A DNA stretch of 64,000 nt from Beroe forskalii (lineage: Eukaryota > Ctenophora > Nuda > Beroida > Beroidae): assembly GCA_011033025.1 (NCBI GenBank), contig WFMF01000526.1, forward strand, positions 51,548 to 115,547, given 5' to 3'. Below the pieces are notes generated by a model. The model was given only the letters and a program-made list of their open reading frames with translations. It was not told the origin of the DNA and did no database searches. Positions within the stretch are counted from its first letter, which is position 1, and each line of letters begins with the position of its first letter. A program made the position numbers and the translations under genes. Below, in pieces: positions 1 to 11,159 of the stretch.

Positions 1-1740
1 TGGGAAGCAAAGGTAAGAGCCCACGTGCAATTAAAGCCGCGCATTAACAGAGACAAGACCATTACTCTCTACTTGTTAGGGCATGGGAAGCAAAGGTAAG
101 AGCCCACGTGCAATTAAAGCCGCGCATTAACAGAGACAAGACCATTACTCTCTACTTGTTAGGGCATGGGAAGCAAAGGTAAGAGCCCACGTGCAATTAA
201 AGCCGCGCATTAACAGAGACAAGACCATTACTCTCTACTTGTTAGGGCATGGGAAGCAAAGGTAAGAGCCCACGTGCAATTAAAGCCGCGCATTAACAGA
301 GACAAGACCATTACTCTCTACTTGTTAGGGCATGGGAAGCAAAGGTAAGAGCCCACGTGCACTTGTTAGGCATGGGAAGCAAAGGTAAGAGCCCACGTGC
401 AATTAAAGCCGCGCATTACTCTACTTGTTAGGGCATGGGAAGCAAAGGTAAGAGCCCACGTGCAATTAAAGCCGCGCATTAACAGAGACAAGACCATTAC
501 TCTCTACTTGTTAGGGCATGGGAAGCAAAGGTAAGAGCCCACGTGCAATTAAAGCCGCGCATTAACAGAGACAAGACCATTACTCTCTACTTGTTAGGGC
601 ATGGGAAGCAAAGGTAAGAGCCCACGTGCAATTAAAGCCGCGCATTAACAGAGTTAGGGCATGGAAGCAAAGGTAAGAGCCCACGTGCAATTAAAGCCGC
701 GCATTAACAGAGACAAGACCATTACTCTCTACTTGTTAGGGCATGGGAAGCAAAGGTAAGAGCCCACGTGCAATTAAAGCCGCGCATTAACAGAGACAAG
801 ACCATTACTCTCTACTTGTTAGGGCATGGGAAGCAAAGGTAAGAGCCCACGTGCAATTAAAGCCGCGCATTAACAGAGACAAGACCATTACTCTCTACTT
901 GTTAGGGCATGGGAAGCAAAGGTAAGAGCCCTGCAATTAAAGGTAACAGAGACAAGACCATTACTCTACTTGTTAGGCATGGGAAGCAAAGGTAAGAGCC
1001 CGCGCAATTAAAGCCGCGCATTAACAGAGACAAGACCATTACTCTACTTGTTAGGGCATGGGAAGCAAAGGTAAGAGCCCACGTGCAATTAAAGCCGCGC
1101 ATTAACAGAGACAAGACCATTACTCTCTACTTGTTAGGGCATGGGAAGCAAAGGTAAGAGCCCACGTGCAATTAAAGCCGCGCATTAACAGAGACAAGAC
1201 CAATTAGGCATGGGAAAAGCCGCGCATTAACAGAGACAAGACCATTACTCTCTACTTGTTAGGCATGGAAGCAAAGGTAAGAGGGCATAACAGGGAAGAC
1301 CATTACTCTCTACTTGTTAGGGCATGGGAAGCAAAGGTAAGAGCCCACGTGCAATTAAAGCCGCGCATTAACAGAGACAAGACCATTACTCTCTACTTGT
1401 TAGGGCATGGGAAGCAAAGGTAAGAGCCCACGTGCAATTAAAGCCGCGCATTAACAGAGACAAGACCATTACTCTCTACTTGTTAGGGCAGAGACAAGAG
1501 GCAAAGGTAAAGCGTGCAATTAAAAAGGTAACAGAGACAAGACCACTCTACTTGTTAGGCGGGAAGCAAGTAAGAGCCAACGTGCAATTAAAGCCGCGCA
1601 TTAACAGAGACAAGACCATTACTCTCTACTTGTTAGGGCATGGGAAGCAAAGGTAAGAGCCCACGTGCAAATAAAGCCGCGCATTAACAGAGACAAGACC
1701 ATCACTCTCTACTTTTTAGGGTATGGGAAGCAAAGGTAAG
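1..1740. repeat. 83-bp tandem satellite, about 20 copies
   Basis: The unit begins TGGGAAGCAAAGGTAAGAGC and ends TACTTGTTAGGGCA; the second copy starts at base 84, so the period is 83 bp. Most copies are almost identical. A few (near 360-420, 650, 930-1020, 1200-1320, 1490-1570) carry internal deletions. The array runs off the left edge of the window, so its full length is unknown. Short open frames inside it are repeat translations, not genes. It fades into unique AT-rich sequence after about 1740. Confidence 0.97.
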
Positions 1741-2636
1741 TTGAAGTGCCCATTTGCAATAATAGCCGGGCAGTAAGATAACAAAAAAGGTAGCATTCAT
1801 ATCGTCAATGTCCATGTTTTTTGTAAATATCTCATTTTTCATTATTTTCAATATTGACAATTGATACCAAAATTTTTCTTGAAAATTGAAACTGATTTGA
1901 AATACCCGAAATATCAACCGAAATATACAGAATTTAAATGGACGAAATTTATAATAAGAAACTTCATTAAGATATAAAATACCAAGTTGTGGAAGATTAA
2001 GCTTAATCAAGAAGAGCTTTTCATTCCAAATCATGCGAATTATTTCTTTTGCTTGGGACCCATCCATAAATAGAACTTCCGCGAAATTTTGGCCATTTTG
2101 GATCTTCTCGAGCCCCCTTTCCGCGATTCGAAGACCCCACTCTTCCCCGGACGTCCGGGTTTGCTCGAAAAAGTCCAAAAATACTGTGGAACTATTTGTA
2201 AAAACTTAAAAATATCGGCGAATCCATAATTTCCAAAAAAAAAAACTGCGGACGTTCGCATTTGGCCTAACACCCCCGTCCCTTTATCCGCAAACGTGTG
2301 CATTGACCTGATCCAACCTCATTGCGGACGTCCTCTATGGATGGCTTCTGGTGATTTGGTTGGCTGCCTGTTGTCCGCCATGAGACCTCTCGACATTACT
2401 GACTGATCGGTGAGCTGCCAGTGAACACCAAAACTTACAACTAAACTCCATATACATGTGAACAGTTACAAGTCTGGCGGTGTTTCAGTATTTGACCCAG
2501 GACAGGTCAATGTTTTTGGTCACATTAACAAGCCGGCGCATCGAGTACAATAACTCGTTGCTGAAATATGTAAATATCCACTTCAAGCAATATGCTGAAA
2601 TCCCTGCATCTTTGTACAGTGTTTTGTAGATTAAAA
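1741..2636. other. Non-coding stretch between satellite and membrane-protein exon
   Basis: The sequence is AT-rich up to about 2240 and mixed after that. Open frames on the minus strand (1702-2303) are short, overlap each other and show no domain or codon pattern I recognise. The bases just before 2637 are probably the 3' UTR of the minus-strand exon at 2637-2861. Confidence 0.5.
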
Positions 2637-2861
2637 TTACACCGTTTTTGAGTAAGGTGAGAGCTGCCAGGAGTTCCAATCGAAGCCCCGTGTAGCGAAG
2701 CCATTTAACCAGAAGTAGGAGAGAATCATGCCTGGTCCGACAACCATGATGTACACTCTCAAGTGGAAGAAGAAGGCCATGGAGAGGAGGTAGAGAGCCG
2801 TGATGAGGCAGGCCTGACCCAGGCTCACTGATTGATAGCGGAGAGCCATGTGACACAAGCT
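2637..2861 (-). CDS. Terminal exon of a multi-pass membrane protein, family not recognised (copy A)
   Basis: On the minus strand a pyrimidine tract ending in TTACAG precedes the exon at 2861. The frame then runs 74 codons to a TAA. It encodes two hydrophobic segments (around LITALYLLSMAFFFHL and VVGPGMILSYFWL) followed by TRGFDWNSWQ and a short polar tail. A paralogous exon lies at 13432-13727 and shares the GQ..(V/I)TA(L/M)Y start of the first hydrophobic segment and the TRG(F/I)DWN(S/T)W motif. The upstream exons were not found. I do not recognise the family. An integral membrane protein is certain only as far as the two hydrophobic segments go. Confidence 0.55.
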   Translation of the reverse strand, partial: SLCHMALRYQSVSLGQACLITALYLLSMAFFFHLRVYIMVVGPGMILSYFWLNGFATRGFDWNSWQLSPYSKTV

Positions 2862-3557
2862 CTGTAAGGGAGAGGGGACGGTTAATTTATCATCGCGAGT
2901 AACCTGTAACAGTATCTTTCATGAGGTGAACCTTTCATAGGCAATAAAAAGATCAGATTTCTCTATTTTTGTGTGCTTCATGAATTGTCTGTTGAATTTC
3001 ATTCAATCCCCACAATGTAAAAACTGGCGGACAAAAGCGCCCCTTTCCTCGACAAAACCCTACTATTCTACTAACACAAGCTTTAACTCAACTTCTTAAG
3101 CCCTTACCCCGGGAAGTTTTGTCCTGGCTGGGGGCTTTTATCCGCTCAAAATAGAATCCAATATGTAGCACTTCGATTTCTGATAAGCAGACCGTTACTT
3201 GGGTAATTAACGATTAATGAACTGCTCCTGCTTCTAATCGAAATTTAGGGTTGCAACGTAGATTTAAAAAGTAACTCAAAGTTGAAAGTAATCAGAAATC
3301 ATTATGCGTATGCAACTTATACATAATTAATGTAGTGGCCAAGGCAACAAAATGAGCCATAATATCTCCTATCTGAGTATTGATTAACCAAGGGCGGTGC
3401 CCAAACGTACGGTAACCAACGACCTATCTGGCGAGAATCTCGATAAATTAAAATTGCACTGGCCTGGGCAAACGGGGCGGGGTATAGTTGTTGTAGCGAA
3501 TCATACAAGCTATTAATTGGAATTATACATTTCTAACTGCTGTGAACTACTGTGGAA
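2862..3557. other. Intron of the minus-strand gene and likely LINE 5' UTR
   Basis: No convincing coding sequence on either strand. The right part leads directly into the PHD-containing ORF1 at 3558, so some of it is probably the LINE 5' UTR. The exact 5' end of the LINE and its target duplication could not be located. Confidence 0.4.
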
Positions 3558-4620
3558 ATGATGTCTAAAGAGGCCTCAGAAAGGAGTAATGATGAAGATA
3601 ATGCCAGTATCAGTGCCAACCAGCAACTTCATGGTCCTGTTGGGTATACAGAGACTGAGGATCTTGGTTTGACCACAGGTATTGATGAGGAGTCATCCGC
3701 TGCCGCCACTGATTCATCTAAAAGACGTCGGAGTAAGAAAGCATCAAGTGGTTTGTCACCTAGTGCCAAAAAGGCCTTGATGCAAAAAGTGTGCCCCTGT
3801 GAGCAGCTTCTTGGCAGCGATGAGGTGTGGATTCGTTGCAATAACTGCAAAGTACATTTTCATATTAGTTGTGTAGGGCTGTCTGGGTTAAGTGCTCGAG
3901 CAGTGAAATCTCTTGTTAGTTGGAGTTGTGCTAACTGTTTTGTGCCTCGTTTTCTCAAAAAGGAGGGCGAAACTAATGACAACGAATTTTCAAGAGGTGG
4001 AACTAACTGCAATACTATCCGCTTGATAGTTAAAGAAGAGTTGAACCTAGTATGCAATGTAATGCGTGCTACTGTTAAGGACGCCACAGAGACAGCCTTC
4101 CAAAAAGAAATCTAAGGAATTGGTAGACACGTGCCAAACAACACTGAAATCTTATGCTGATGTCACCAAATCAGCTCAAGAAAGTGTGATCGAGAAGGTG
4201 ACTTCAGTAGAAAACTCCAAGAAACTTGTAACTTCGGTAGTTTCGAAGATTGACAATGACAACATGGAACGTGCGAAACGTGAATGCAACGTTGTCATCA
4301 ACAATATCCCTGAGAGCAAGGCGATTGATGGTAGAACTCGGAAATCTCAAGACATGGACTTCTTAATTCAACGGTGTGAATTCGCGGCGGCTGACATTGT
4401 AAGCTGTTTTCGGGCGGGGAAACCTGGACAGAAGGATCAAGACAGCAATGTGAGGGTACGACCCCTGATCGTAAGACTCGTTTCAAGGCAGAGAGCTCAG
4501 TACTACTGTAACGATGGAAAGGGCTACTCGGTGGACGTTGTTGATGAGGACACTGGCGTGAAACACGTGTACTGGATCAACCCTGACCTGTGTCAGGCAG
4601 ACCGTGAAGCTCGTTTTTAG
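3558..4620 (+). pseudogene. LINE ORF1: PHD finger plus RRM-like nucleic-acid binding protein, frameshifted
   Basis: The ATG at 3558 opens a frame to 4115 with a polar N-terminus and a PHD finger (CPCE...IRCNNC...HFHISC...WSCANCF, Cys4-His-Cys3 spacing) at about residues 75-130. A frameshift near 4105, in an A-rich run, moves the reading to the frame that ends at 4620. That part contains a predicted helical stretch and RECNVVINNIPES, the usual start of the ORF1 RRM-like fold. In intact relatives ORF1 binds element RNA. The last bases overlap the start of ORF2 (about 4604), which suggests coupled translation. Confidence 0.8.
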
Positions 4621-6241
4621 CGAGACTAGAACGGAGGAGACGAATGAACGAAAACCCTCACCACTAAAATTTTTCTATTGTAATGCCGATGGTCTAATGA
4701 ACAAGATAGAGGAATTGAAAAACTGTACCTATATAATAGTGATATTATTTGCGTTTGTGAAACACTTGAACTCAGATATTTACGATGCTGAAATTGCGCT
4801 TCCAGGATATGCGATTGTACGCAGGGATAGGGACTTTGTCATAGGTGGCAAAAGGAATCGGAAGGACAAGTTACGAGAGTGGTCGAGGTGGATCAGTTAT
4901 TTTCATCAGGGACGATATTAATTTGACTGTATTGATTGGTTTAATAGCTGTGTGTCGGACTCAGTAGCAATTAATATACACAGTAATGCTGGGCGTATTA
5001 ATATTGCATGTGTATACAGAGCAGAATGCCATACTGAAACTCAGCTAAGTACTCTCAATAATGCTCTTGTGAAACTGGCTGATTGCAACGAGGAAACTGT
5101 GGTAGTTGGAGACTTTAACGCTCCCCGATGTATGCTGGGAGACTGGTTTTGTGAGCGCTCCTCATAATACTACCAACCAGTCGTTATTGCGGCAGATAGA
5201 ATTTATGAAAACTATGCAGAACTGTGGGTATGCATGGTTCGCAACAAATAAGGTAACTAGGAGAAGACTTGTTGGTGGTGTTGTGCAGGAGAGTACATTA
5301 GACCAGATCTTTTGTACGAATGAATCACTAATAATTGACCATAATATCACGGCTCCTCTTGGAAAAAGTGACCACTTGGGAATTTGCTCTGATATGAACT
5401 TGTACCGTCCTGGTGAGAAACTTGACATTTTGAACAAAAAGTTAAAAAGGTCTGGGGTAAAAGTTAATGATGAGCAAATTCTACAATTTTCTAATTCTAT
5501 AAACTGGAACTATGACGGCCTAGAAAGTAACACTAGTCAAGATATGTGGAACGAATTGCATGGTAAACTTATGACAGTAGTTGATATCGTTCCAAATAAA
5601 AGCAAGATAAATAGTAGACCCAATTGGTGCAATTCAACTCTTAATAGAAACAGAAAGAAAAAGGATAAAATGTGGGCAGCTTTTGATGCCAATCCGACAC
5701 CGTCAAACCTTAATATTGCTCTTAATTGCCAGAAAAAAGTATGAAGATTCTGAGTTTAATGTAAAGATTAGGTATGAGAAGTCAATTACTTCCAATCTAA
5801 AAACAGAACTGTAAGCCTTTCTACTCATACTTGAGGAGTAAACGGGTATTAAAATCTTGTATTGGATCGCTCAACAAGAACGACGGTAGCTTGACATCTA
5901 ACGAGTCTGAGGCAGCTGAAGTTTTAGCAGATGCCTTCAGCTCAGTTTTCGTAAACGAACCGGCAGGGCCCCTTCCTGAGGAGTGCTATGGTGACGTCAC
6001 TGATCACGAATCGTTTTGCTAGTGAAGACATTGAAATAAGTATTGATGAAGTACGAAGTGAGTTAGAGAGACTAGACATTAGCAAGAGCCAAGGTCCTGA
6101 CCTTGTCCATCCTAAGTTGCTAAAAGCCTTAGCCTGTAATAACGAATTTGTGACTGCATTAACTCAATTATTACAGGAGTGTGCCTCCTCAGGTAAGATA
6201 CCACTCCAATGGAAGGAAGCCCATGTTGTTTCGTTGTTTAA
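4604..6241 (+). pseudogene. LINE ORF2, 5' part: endonuclease and start of reverse transcriptase
   Basis: The reading starts FYCNADGLMNKIEEL, the first motif of the apurinic-like endonuclease. It continues through VVVGDFN (5' to 5118) and the catalytic-region SDHLG (about 5370). The linker runs to the reverse transcriptase N-terminus: ISKSQGPDLVHPKLLKAL, then QWKEAHVVSLFK, where it stops at the inserted element. At least three frame changes are needed (near 4850-4950, 5130, 5750-5830), and one near 5990 separates two more pieces. The protein is not functional. Confidence 0.82.
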
Positions 6242-8264
6242 AGGGGTTGGCAACTACAGAAAAAGTACCATATTTTATTATCTAATTTACCTATAAATAC
6301 TGTGAAAACAAAATGTGTGAAATCCCCATGTTTCTAAGCCCCTCCAATCGTGAGATATCGCACCTTTATGTTAGCGCGCGATTGCGTCACAGTGGCAGTT
6401 CACCACAACCCAGCGCTATGATCACTAGGTTAATGCTGTATTTTATTAGTATTTGACAGCATTGAGATGCATATTAGTGCATATTAGACGAGGCATAGCC
6501 GAGTTTCATATGAACAATATGCATTGTAATGATGGCCAATACTAATATTAGTAGGTCAGCAGAAAGATAGTAATGCATAAGCATGTATAATATGCATGTA
6601 AAAAGTGAGGGAACCTACTATAATTTAGTATAAATTATTGCTCCACCATAACAGAGCGTCGAGTTAGTTTATGGGAGCCCGAGTTGGTATGGGGAGCCCG
6701 AGTTTGTGGGTGAGCCCGAGTTGGTTGAGGTGCACAAATAATCAAATAGTATAGGTGATGGGGGAGCCCTGGAAGATAGTAAGGGGGAGCACAAATTAGT
6801 GTGGAGGAGCCTGAATTAGTATGGGGGAGCCCGAATTAGTATGGGGGAGCCTGAATTAGTATGGGGGAGCCTGAATTAGTATGGGGGAGCCTGAATTAGT
6901 ATGGGGGAGCCTGAATTAGTATGGGGAGCCCGAATTAGTATGGGGGAGCCCAGGTTAGTATGGGGGAGCCCGAGTTAGTATGGGGGAGACCGAGTTAGTA
7001 TGGGGGAACCAAGGTTAGAATGGGGGAACCCAAGTTAGTATGGGGGAGCTCAGGTTAGTATGGGGGAGCCCGAGTTAGTATTGGGTAGCCCCGGTTGGTA
7101 GGGGAGTGCAAGTAAGTGTGGGGGAGCCCAAGCTATGGTGAAGCCCAGGATAAGGTGGAGCCTAGGATAAGGTGGAGCCAGGTATGGTGAAGCCCAAGGA
7201 AAGGGCGAGCCTCGTTTGGGTGATCCCATATTTCAGAGCTAGTCCAAAATATCAGTAAGGCCCAGGATAAGGTGGAGCCTGTTATGGTGAAGCCCGGCAA
7301 TGAGGTGAGTCTGGTAAGGCTGAGCCCTTGTATCGGGGTTATGCCAAGGCATTGATGGAGCCCAGGATTAGGTGGAGCCTCGTATGGTGACGGCTGGCAA
7401 TGAGGTGAGTCTGGTTAGGGTGACTGAGTATAGAGGTGAGCCCGGGAAAATCAGGTGAGCCCTAGATTCAGGGAGTGGTGTATAGGTGAGCCCGTGATTA
7501 GAGGTGATCCCATGTGAAGGGAAGCCTGGGTACGGGTGTCGCTTTGTTCGTGTGATTTCAGGAATAGGGGGAACATTAATGCCTCCCCTTGTTCCCGGGC
7601 TCCCATACTTGCCAACCCCATTGTCACTGCATATGACCCGATACATTGTTCTTTCCTGTATTGTACGGCTTGCTAGATAATTTTCTGACGAGTACACTGT
7701 CTTCAAAGTTGGACATGGATCTGTTATATCGCACATGCATTTTTGACCCATCATAAATGTCAATTTTTGAAAGCATGCCTTGGCTTCTTAAATTTAAAAC
7801 TTCAAAAACCTATTCGTCTTGATTAGCGTATTTTCATGGCTAAGAGGAGATGAGCAAATATAAAAGGGGTTTCACACACAGTAAGTAATATGTCTACTCA
7901 GATCCCCTGACCACCAGTTATGAATAATATAGATAACGTATGTGTTATGACTGAAGACTGAGAAAACTACGACAAACGGATATGATCCAAACTTCAAGGA
8001 ATCAAATAAATAAATAAAAAATCTGGTTGAATCGTAAAGGAATTAGCACCTAAAACACGATACAGCAGTAATGTAACGCAGCGCAATAACATGTTACTGC
8101 CACAGTGACGTCATCGCGCTAAAATCTTTAAACCGCAATAACTCGCGAAATAATTAAGATAGAGAGGTGAGATTTTCTCCATTGTGTAACATGCTAGGTG
8201 AGAATTGATAAAAACATAATTATTTTCACGTTCCTGCTAGTCAATTCTATAGTTGCCAACCCCT
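6242..8264. mobile_element. 2,023-bp non-autonomous TIR element with TTAA target duplication (Kolobok/T2-MITE-like)
   Basis: A perfect 15-bp terminal inverted repeat, AGGGGTTGGCAACTA at 6242-6256 and its complement at 8250-8264, is flanked by TTAA at 6238-6241 and 8265-8268. The ends therefore read TTAAAGGGG, like the TTAAAGGRR ends described for T2-MITEs (Kolobok-type). Imperfect similarity between the two ends extends inward about 180 bp (for example GCGCGATTGCGTCACAGTGG against GCGCGATGACGTCACTGTGG). There is no transposase ORF. The middle is a degenerate minisatellite. piggyBac also leaves TTAA duplications, but its usual CCC-type tips are absent. Confidence 0.88.
6660..7340. repeat. Minisatellite core of the TIR element (about 20-bp unit GTATGGGGGAGCCYGAATTA)
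   Basis: Roughly 20 regular copies run to about 7100, followed by diverged AGCCCAGGATAAGGTGG-type variants to about 7340. The same GGGGGAGCCC(G/A)AGTTAGTAT unit occurs as short fragments at 50680-50760 and, inverted, at 59500-59620. Related TIR-element debris therefore also sits in the acyltransferase introns. Confidence 0.85.
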
Positions 8265-9729
8265 TTAAGAAAGGTTGCAAGAGAGATCCCTTAAACTATC
8301 GTCCCGTGTCACTCACAAGTATAGTATGTAAGATTTATGAAAGATTTATTAGACGCTATATCTTGAATATTGTCGAGGGCAAAATTTTAGCATGTCAGCA
8401 TGGTTTTGTGGAGAAGAAATCATGTTTATCTAATCTCTTGGAATCTGTAGAAACTGTACTTAACGTCTTAGATAGTGGTTGTCCTGTAGATGTTTTCTAT
8501 CTTGATTTCTGTAAAGCATTCGATAGCGTCCCACACTACAGGCTCCTCACTAAGATGAAAAGTATGGGTATCTCAGGTAAATTACTTGATATTGTTGGAG
8601 ACTTTTTAACTGGTAGGACTATGAGGACTAACGTAGGTGGGCACTTATCTAGTGTCCGTAGAGTACTTTCAGGAGACACCCCAAGGGTCAGTTTTAGGGC
8701 CATTACTCTTTGTCATCTTCATTAACGACCTACCAGTTAATCTTTCTGGATATGCTCAGTTATTTGCCGATGACCTTAAGATAATTGCTAACGCTACGGA
8801 TCTCAATGAAGTACAGCATGATATAGGCGAACTTGAGAAATGGCAAAATCTATGGTTACTACGTTTCAATCCAGAGAAATGCAAGGTTTTTACATTTGGA
8901 TTTTAATGACAATCCACGGAATAGTTATATTCTTAATAATGTTAGCATTGGTGTGTAAAGTACTGAAAAGGATCTAGGTGTTATAGCAAATGATTCATTT
9001 CAGTGGGATGATCAAATTAAGGCATGTATATCAAAGGCAAATAAAATGATTGCATGGGTTACACTGAAACCTCATAAATAGAGATAAGAAAGTCTTGCTT
9101 AACATTTACAAAACTATTGTGAGGCCGAATTTAGAGTATTGTGCTCAGTTATGGTCGCCAGTTGCTGCTCATGGGAATTGGAATTTGATTTTACTGTTGG
9201 AAGGTGTTCAGAGACGTTTTACTCGATTAGTTAATGGAATTGGCACACTCCCATACAGTGAGCGCGGCTGGAGGCCCTAAATCTTACAACTCTAGCTGAA
9301 AGGAGGCTGAGAGGAGATCTGATAGAAACGTTTAAAATTGTCAACAATTTAGTAAGCTATGGTGGAGATGTATTTTGTCTTGGTAGATCAGGTCGGAATA
9401 TTATAAGTAAATCTAGAGAATGTAAAAGTAGTAGCACTAAAGTGAATAATCTATTTAAGAGTTCCTTATCACAGCGCATATTACATTATTGGAATAGATT
9501 ACCTTCGCATGTTAAATCCTCAAATGATGTTAATAATTTTAAGATTGCGCTGGAGCAGTATAAAATTGATAATTTCGATAAGGAAGGGCATTTCTGGGAA
9601 GTTTCCTACAACGTCTTACAGAAAATAGAAGGAAAAAATTATTTGGAGAACAAGAACAGGCAAAACGATTATCTCAGAGATAATCCTAAAGTAGCAAAAA
9701 GGAAAGGAATAAATTTGTTTGGAAGCTGA
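8265..9729 (+). pseudogene. LINE ORF2, 3' part: reverse transcriptase core and C-terminal domain
   Basis: The reading resumes KKGCKRDPLNYRPVSLTSIV, then GFVEKKSCLSNLL and FYLDFCKAFDSVPH. After a frameshift near 8690 it continues GSVLGPLLFVIFINDLP and FADDLKI, which retains the catalytic Asp pair. The C-terminal region has IYKTIVRPNLEYCAQLWSP and FKSSLSQRILHYWNRLP, typical of the domain after the RT in CR1/jockey-type elements. Further frame breaks occur near 8905-9090 and 9280-9440. It ends at a stop about 130 bp before the pentamer tail. Confidence 0.85.
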
Positions 9730-9863
9730 AGCTTGCAGTTTTTAGAAGAAGTATTTTCTAACTGGTGACTGCTGAAGAAGCAGATTTATTTTTGGAATTT
9801 ATTGAAAACCTTGCATGAAGTATCTGAGATGATTCCTGTCATAATTTTAATCTAATCTAATCT

Positions 9864-10560
9864 AATACAAAAAAGGATTAACATTCGTAGTGTCCTACAG
9901 AGCACGTACTACAGCTGCCAGCATGCAGATCATGTTACACTTTTAACTTTGTGAATACAGTCATTGAGTACACGAGGAGGGCCGCAACAGTGAGAAGTGT
10001 AATTTGTATCAATAGCCTCCATTATAATTTAATGCACATTCCGCAATTGTACGCAAAAGTATACCTTTTATTTACTAATTAACTCAAATTACGCAATCTA
10101 AACTTTTCTAGGTTAGAAAATGATACTTTTTGAATCGTGGCCAATTCCAGTCTGTTTTACTTTTATAGTATGTTAAAATCCCCATTTTGTGAGAACATTT
10201 TCGGGCGATAATTGGTCATACAGGCCCAATCTTAAATTTTAAACACAATGAAACAAACATTCAGTACAACTCCAATTAGTACAACGCGAATTGTTCAAAG
10301 AACAGGCCTATTTTAAATCCCAAACCAGTCAAAATGTCACGCAAAATATCATTCGTAGAATAGAGCACGTACTAGTGCCTAAAACAGATCATGTTACACG
10401 TAGAACTTCGTGTAAGTGTAACAGTTATAGAGTGGTACAATAGAAGGCCCACAGTGAAAAGTGCAATTCGTATCAATTGACTCCGTTAATTCAATGCACA
10501 TTCCTCAATTTACCCAGTGTGATGTATAGTGTATACCTTTTATTAACCCATGCTAAGAGG
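9864..10560. repeat. Diverged direct duplication, about 490-bp offset
   Basis: Two blocks, about 9885-10075 and about 10350-10540, share the order AGAGCACGTACTA, CAGATCATGTTACAC, CAGTGARAAGTG, TCAATGCACATTCC (TTAATGCACATTCC in the first) and TATACCTTTTATT with many substitutions between them. This looks like an old tandem duplication or two copies of one unrecognised repeat. No gene was seen in it. Confidence 0.7.
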
Positions 10561-11159
10561 CCGAAAAATCGCGGTCAGTACACTTTGAGCCGTTTTAGCC
10601 CGTGCGCACCGTTGTGTTTTCTGGCCCTATTTAAATTATTGGTAGCACCATTCATTCTACCCATGTTCATTTTGGCTAACGATCTTCTCTTCTAGTTTTC
10701 ACTAACCTAAGTAGTGAACTGATCAGTTGATTTCCTTCAACGAGGAAACCAGAAACCTACCCAACAGAACAGACAAGTGCTGTCCCATCGGGAATCCATA
10801 GGATCTCCGCTACATTCAAAACCACAGGCTCAGGAATCCACTTCTCCAATCACTGACACCACTTCTTGTCTTGTTATAAATTTTGTATAGTTATAATTTG
10901 ATTTCACAGCTACTACCCACTCGGCCACCTCCACCCTCCCTTGAATTATACCTCAATCACTCATATTTAAATACCTCTCAGCTGGCGACGGTAATCGCAT
11001 GATTTTACAGATATTACAAATATTTTCATTTTGTGTTTGAAGTATATTGGTTGAAGATCAGAATACTTGGACCTCAGGATTTATTACCAGTAAAATTGCA
11101 GAATTTAATTCAACATAATTCGATAAAGTAAAATAAGCACAAAATGTGACACGAAAGTA
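10561..11159. other. Intergenic, includes likely 3' UTR of the homeobox gene
   Basis: No coding sequence was recognised. TTTATT at 11080-11085 is an AATAAA signal on the minus strand, about 75 bp past the stop of the SIX-like ORF. It is a plausible polyadenylation signal for that gene. Confidence 0.45.

Larger units (their letters stand above)
3558..9863 (+). mobile_element. CR1/L2-like non-LTR retrotransposon, decayed, split by a DNA element
   Basis: The element has ORF1 with a PHD finger, ORF2 with an apurinic-type endonuclease and a reverse transcriptase, and a 3' tail of (TAATC)-type pentamers at about 9845-9863. This is the architecture of CR1-like LINEs. Diagnostic motifs include GDFN (endonuclease), NYRPVSLTS, FVEKKSCLSNLL, AFDSVPH, GPLLF..FINDLP and FADD (reverse transcriptase). 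Several frameshifts and stops show it is dead. A 2,023-bp TIR element occupies 6242-8264 within the reverse transcriptase. Joining the outer pieces (6241 to 8269) restores the reading frame across the junction, so the insertion came after the LINE had landed. Confidence 0.9.

Noticed and set aside
1..1740. Possible CRISPR-like array of regular repeats
   Set aside because: The repeats are contiguous 83-bp units without unique spacers, in a eukaryotic genome.
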